64,000 bases of DNA from Opimibacter sp963837505 (GTDB taxonomy: Bacteria > Bacteroidota > Bacteroidia > Chitinophagales > Saprospiraceae): contig CAWINN010000007.1 of NCBI GenBank assembly GCA_963837505.1, positions 7,524 to 71,523 on the forward strand, written 5' to 3'. Made by a program: the position numbers and the translations under genes. The notes below the pieces were generated by a model. The model was given only the letters and a program-made list of their open reading frames with translations. It ran no database searches and had not been told where the DNA came from. This document shows positions 61,201 through 64,000 of the stretch, piece after piece. Each line of letters opens with the position of its first letter. Within the stretch, counting starts at the first letter, position 1.

Positions 61201-62475
61201 TCTCGAAGTTGACTCCTGAAGAACAACATAATCTCCATTGGGAAACTGGCTAATGCTACGGGTGGCAAATGGCGCGAATGTCATTTTTACGGAATTCTTT
61301 TGCTTTAGATCCACAGCTACAAGTCCCCCCTCCGTCATGAGCATAAATTTTCTTTCCAGATCCTGCGCATATATATTCCAGACTGTTGAATTCGGTAATC
61401 GGGTGGAGGTGGCGGCCGCATTTATTATTTTAGTGTAGTCAATTACACCTCCATCATGACTCAGCAGAAATGCTTTTATCGAAGTTTTTTTTCCGTCCAC
61501 TCCAGAGTCACGAACCCTGAGCATCAAAAGCATATTCCCTTTGGCATCATTATATACTTTCGTCTTTAAAACGTTAAAGGCTGGTTTCGAAAATAAATCC
61601 GGCAAGACCGCTTTTACATTATCGTTGTCTATACTTATAATTTGTCCGCTCGATGCCATCAGATACATTTTATTTTGATAAAAACTCATCGAAATGCCTG
61701 GCGCTGCTATCGGATGAAGGACATACGTAATATCAAATTCCTGATCTTTCAGGGTATGGATGTCAATACGATGCAGAAATAACTTTCTGGATGCATTACT
61801 CCCGGACATATCCAATTCAACAAACCACATATGACTCCCGTCAAAATTGTAATCAATCTGGTCTGCGAGGTATTTGGGAAAAGGAGGATATTTCCGTTGT
61901 TGCCTGTATATAAGCTGAAGTGTGTCCCTTTTGAGATCATAAATTTGAAATTCAGCGGATGATTCTGCGAAAACGATTGTATTCGTTTTATCAGTTGCAT
62001 TTATATACACCACTTCCGCATTGTTCTCAGGGATGGAATGAAAGCGGCATGCTCCTGAATCGGGATCAAATAGAAAAATAGTTCCGGAACCCCTGAAAAA
62101 ACCATATAAGATACCTTCGGAGGAGATTCCGGACAGGGACATCTGGCCTTGTATATATGGGGGTCTTAAAGCAGATCCGATAAGATGGGATTCTCTTCCG
62201 TCAAATTGATAAAAGTCAATGGTTTGATGCGGGATCTGGCTAAAACAAGGGCTTATCCAAAGCCGGCCCTGATGGTCAGTCACACTATTGTAGGTGCATG
62301 CCAATGGCAGCCCGTCACCAACATCAAATACAGCTATTTCGGCAATCTCAGGTATCAATGGATTACCGGTTTGCCCTTTAAGCACAATTGGGGTGAACAA
62401 TGCCAACAAACCTGACAGTGTTCCGAATAAATAACCCGTATAAGTGCTTGACAGTATCAATTTTATATTCTGCAT
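58237..62475 (-). CDS. Hybrid two-component system sensor/regulator
   Basis: 1412 residues in the standard hybrid layout. Signal peptide or membrane anchor ('YLFGTLSGLLALFTPIVLKG'); periplasmic beta-propeller repeats ('GRLWIGTYGSGFYIFDP', 'GLSNNIVIGILADDEGYKWL'); Y_Y_Y domain (about 735-810); membrane helix (about 815-835); histidine kinase with H-box 'TNISHELRTPLSVISGM' (H about 898) and G-boxes 'DTGMGIPD' and 'GTGVGLAL'; receiver with 'VTDVMMPVMDG' (D about 1215); and a C-terminal AraC HTH ('VTEIAFKVGFSSLESFSRNF'). Such proteins sense extracellular glycans or other cues and activate nearby loci. The giant surface gene 245 bp downstream is the obvious candidate target. Confidence 0.92.
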   Translation of the reverse strand: MQNIKLILSSTYTGYLFGTLSGLLALFTPIVLKGQTGNPLIPEIAEIAVFDVGDGLPLACTYNSVTDHQGRLWISPCFSQIPHQTIDFYQFDGRESHLIGSALRPPYIQGQMSLSGISSEGILYGFFRGSGTIFLFDPDSGACRFHSIPENNAEVVYINATDKTNTIVFAESSAEFQIYDLKRDTLQLIYRQQRKYPPFPKYLADQIDYNFDGSHMWFVELDMSGSNASRKLFLHRIDIHTLKDQEFDITYVLHPIAAPGISMSFYQNKMYLMASSGQIISIDNDNVKAVLPDLFSKPAFNVLKTKVYNDAKGNMLLMLRVRDSGVDGKKTSIKAFLLSHDGGVIDYTKIINAAATSTRLPNSTVWNIYAQDLERKFMLMTEGGLVAVDLKQKNSVKMTFAPFATRSISQFPNGDYVVLQESTSRLARFDHSSGKVIVSPSEDRNISVVNMADIRRTPKGDLYFVSGLAHDKSALIHISPDNHRDAFSFPYPLIRFDLLNDHTIIFAQLDSLFRFDLNSGKLNSFGNEASQKLITDHVTQILIARDQSAWITSLDGLWHYDLKNGTSKYFGKEAGFPDIRMMCLLEDDSGRLWIGTYGSGFYIFDPVTGSISTINTDDGLSNNIVIGILADDEGYKWLATFHGLTVVSKEGKVLTRIYEEDGLTQNEFNRYSCYKDSKGNLLFGSVDGVNLIEPKSVIQNLVQADTLSIYPTSLSYFDRSSHRQKTRYFGFGDNPHVNLPASFRNMQIQFAVSNFIRQNENEYIYRILDKKRGDSTEWISTGSNPELNLLNLQAGTFQIEIRGSDYRKQWTKRALTIDVTAAEFFYKQSWFFITLLCLGIGLIFLWQRRIKAERSHLQQMVEERTQELKIDKETIELQTQKLAELDAVKTKFFTNISHELRTPLSVISGMAEQLNSDPNAPELIHRNAVHLLNLVNQILDLRKLEVGTLKVNYIQANIVDYIRYLAESFCSLAEQNNLSFHIVEEIPDIVMDFDPEKILRIISNLISNAIKFTPAFGNIYLTIGSQLVDGREFLQFSIRDTGMGIPDTHIDKIFDRFYQVNQDNTDVPEANLSNINGSPFSGRSGGGTGVGLALTRELVKLMEGTIEVKSELGISTIFTVCLPVHHEAIRRDVNMDMPISGVSPVRDKTAASVDAESDKKKNTPLDTVLVVEDNADVRYFLKQCLSNAGYQIYEANNGLKGMDMAREYFPDLIVTDVMMPVMDGYAFSQRIRGDILTSHIPIVMLTAKAAEEDRIAGLETGVDDYLIKPFSQRELIVRVSNLIRMRKELRNRFMYAGNIQPAEVSMVSLDKEFMELVIRTIQLRLHDENFTVSLLSDAVHMSTTHLNRKLHALINQSAGSLIRSMRLQRGFDLIKANAGSVTEIAFKVGFSSLESFSRNFKKQFGASPSEFQ

Positions 62476-62593
62476 TTTGCCATCACCTCAACGGCCTATG
62501 CAAGATAATTTTTGATTGGGTGAATACTACTAATTGCGGCGGTTAATTTCAGGCTGCGTGAAATTTTCTGATAACCTTTCGTAACTATTCACC

Positions 62594-62890
62594 CTAAAGT
62601 ACGACTATTTGAGGTCTGACCAGCGCATCGAAGGGATGCTTGCCCGGGAGGATGGCGGTATCAATGATCGACCGTAAAATAGCATAGTCCTGAGCTCCAT
62701 GAAAAGTTCTGAATAGGGAACTCACGCGCATTTTGACTGTGGTGTTTCGCAATGCCCGTTCGCTCATATTGTTAGTAGGAGGTACCTGTCGGTCGTGGAG
62801 GCATGCAGTGATATACGATCGTAGTTTATACAGCCGGTCCCGAAACACTTCAACTTTCTCATGCGCCCTCCCTCGCACTGTTTTAAGGAT
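62594..62890 (-). pseudogene. IS66-type transposase C-terminal fragment
   Basis: About 99 codons: 'LRSYITACLHDRQVPPTNNM' followed by 'SERALRNTTVKMRVSSLFRT' and 'YAILRSIIDTAILPGKHPFD' match the end of IS66-family transposases, including the conserved N-N-x-x-E-R. The rest of the gene is absent; the upstream side runs into a toxin remnant. An inverted repeat GGGTGAATA / TATTCACCC (62518, 62586) lies at its 3' end and may be part of the element boundary. Confidence 0.65.
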
Positions 62891-63074
62891 GCTTGGGTCT
62901 TCTCTGATATCCATTGGCCAACACTATAAGTTGACCTGCATCGAAAAAGCAAAATATCCTGAAGATGTCACTTCCTTGCTTAACCCGAATTTCATAAAGT
63001 CCATCAGTACCTTCCAAATGCTCTAAATAAATCTTGGGTACATGTTGACATATTCTATGATCCGGAAAGTCCAT
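62883..63074 (-). pseudogene. Gp49/HigB-like toxin remnant
   Basis: 63 codons. 'LEGTDGLYEIRVKQGSDIFR' followed by 'IFCFFDAGQLIVLANGYQRR' is the core of the Gp49-like RelE/HigB family. Members have about 100-115 residues; here the N-terminal strand-helix part and the C-terminal 'KKT.K.E' helix are missing, the latter cut off where the IS66 fragment begins. No antitoxin gene adjoins it. Probably inactive. Confidence 0.6.
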
Positions 63075-63248
63075 AGAATCCTATTCCTTACCTTCAGTCG
63101 CTGTTGGGCATAGAAATCACTGAAGTAAGTTTATAGAAAAAGACCGTCCTAACCTTCAACTGGTGCATTGAAGTAAAGATACAGGATGTTGTCTTAAAAT
63201 GCAACTTAAATTTTTCAAACTAGCTGTAGGATATGCAGAAATTGGGTC

Positions 63249-63330
63249 TTATAACGTCCGGGGCTTTGCGATGTGGCCGAGGATAGTGGGCCAGCCATTT
63301 GTCGGCCATATCGCAAAGCCTTTGTTATGC
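63249..63330 (-). repeat. attC-like site 11
   Basis: The cleanest site of the window: 82 bp from TTATAAC (63249-63255) to GTTATGC (63324-63330). Arms 'GGGGCTTTGCGATGTGGCCG' and 'CGGCCATATCGCAAAGCC' pair with one extrahelical base, as in attC hairpins. Confidence 0.75.
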
Positions 63331-63624
63331 CACGTTATTTTCGAGGGTTTTAATTTCATGGAGATCTTTTTTATTCATCCTGGTTTCCTCTTCCAGGTCA
63401 TAATCATCTTGTAGGCCCAGCCAAAATTTTGCCGAGGTTCCGAAATACTTGGCTAACCTAAGGGCGGTATCGGCCGTGATCCTTCTGTTTCCTTTCAGGA
63501 TTTCGCTGACCCGTGTTTGCGGAATAAAGGTGTCTTTGGAAAGTCGGTAGGCCGATAAGGACATCGGCTTTAAAAACTCTTCCTTCAGGACTTCACCCGG
63601 ATGTATATTTCTTATTCGTGCCAT
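63325..63624 (-). CDS. higA: HigA-type antitoxin
   Basis: 99 residues. 'NIHPGEVLKEEFLKPMSLSA' is the HigA/VapI N-terminal signature; the HTH is 'FIPQTRVSEILKGNRRITAD'. It binds the toxin and represses the operon. It follows higB by 6 bp, the toxin-first order typical of higBA. Its last codon and stop (GCA-TAA) are part of the attC core GTTATGC, so the coding sequence ends in the recombination site. Confidence 0.9.
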   Translation of the reverse strand: MARIRNIHPGEVLKEEFLKPMSLSAYRLSKDTFIPQTRVSEILKGNRRITADTALRLAKYFGTSAKFWLGLQDDYDLEEETRMNKKDLHEIKTLENNVA

Positions 63625-63630
63625 GTTTCA

Positions 63631-63912
63631 TTAATGATAATCTGTAATTCGTACTTCATTTGCATTGCCTGCTGTCCATCTAAAGACAATTCTCCATTGT
63701 TGGTTGATTCGGATATTGTAAAAACCCTTGAGCATGCCTGCTAGTTTCTCCAATCTGTTGGCCGGAGGTATCCTCAGGTCTTTCAGATCCTGAGCATTAT
63801 GGAGCATACGAAGCTTTCGTCTTGCAATAGATTGTATTTCACTAGGAAAATTTGATGAATACCTCCCTTGCCATATTAACCCTGTTTCCTTGTCTCCAAA
63901 TGACTGGATCAT
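63631..63912 (-). CDS. higB: HigB-type (RelE-fold) toxin
   Basis: 93 residues. 'MIQSFGDKETGLIWQGRYSS' and 'LEKLAGMLKGFYNIRINQQW' followed by 'RIVFRWTAGNANEVRITDYH' are the HigB signature (ribosome-dependent mRNase). It precedes higA by 6 bp. About 75 bp to its right a further attC-like core begins. Confidence 0.9.
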   Translation of the reverse strand: MIQSFGDKETGLIWQGRYSSNFPSEIQSIARRKLRMLHNAQDLKDLRIPPANRLEKLAGMLKGFYNIRINQQWRIVFRWTAGNANEVRITDYH

Positions 63913-63985
63913 TACTTTTGAGCAACGTTACTAACGTCAAAGATAAGTATTTTATTTCAATCCAAAAGAGCATGTTGAAAATGAG

Positions 63986-64000
63986 GTATAACGTTTCGGC
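63986..64000 (-). repeat. Start of a further attC-like site, cut by the window edge
   Basis: GTATAAC (63986-63992) followed by GTTTCGGC matches the left ends of the other attC-like sites (AAC followed by G-T-C/T-C-x-G-G). The array therefore appears to continue past 64000. Confidence 0.45.

Overview
The window reads as chromosomal DNA of a Bacteroidota bacterium. The signs are a T9SS type A sorting domain (30287-31255), a hybrid two-component system (58237-62475), BspA-type 25-residue surface repeats, long Ig/HYR-like secreted proteins and a TTG-N20-TAnnTTTG promoter (40301-40331). The order within the phylum cannot be settled by eye; Saprospiria or Chitinophagia would fit. No rRNA, tRNA, CRISPR or replication origin was recognised.

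Left part (1-12.7 kb): the 3' end of a giant repetitive secreted protein; a PaiB-like flavin protein; a compact group of DUF1214 protein, sulfotransferase, SDR, EthD-like protein and 3-beta-HSD/epimerase (3297-8576) that looks like a small pathway modifying a hydroxylated lipid or sterol-like compound; then two SnoaL/NTF2-like proteins, an AraC regulator and a CPBP membrane protease. Three copies of a roughly 102-bp MITE-like element (8613, 12028, 27697) lie here and at the edge of the next region.

Middle part (12.9-26.1 kb): three very large, nearly abutting plus-strand genes. They encode a 1332-residue beta-rich protein, a 980-residue phospholipase-D-fold protein with internal membrane segments, and a 2101-residue beta-rich protein. 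I do not recognise this locus as a described system.

Right part (26.3-64 kb): every gene is on the minus strand. From 26.7 to 45.6 kb, and again at 63.2-64 kb, short genes alternate with 80-130 bp imperfect palindromes bounded by AAC...GTT cores, like integron attC sites. The genes include toxin-antitoxin modules, a TMEM175-like channel, ankyrin and DUF proteins, and a caspase pseudogene. I read this as an integron cassette array without an integrase in view; it runs off the right edge. Three of the palindromes carry IS110/IS1111-type remnants at the same position, and two of these are identical-length internal-deletion derivatives. Larger, ordinary-looking genes interrupt the array: a frameshifted S74 fibre protein with two HTH regulators, an ArsR/SRPBCC pair, an adenylate cyclase, a roughly 3100-residue BspA/PKD surface protein and the hybrid sensor.

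Many genes are broken by clean one-base indels. They are either recent pseudogenes or the sequence carries uncorrected indel errors; raw reads are needed to decide.
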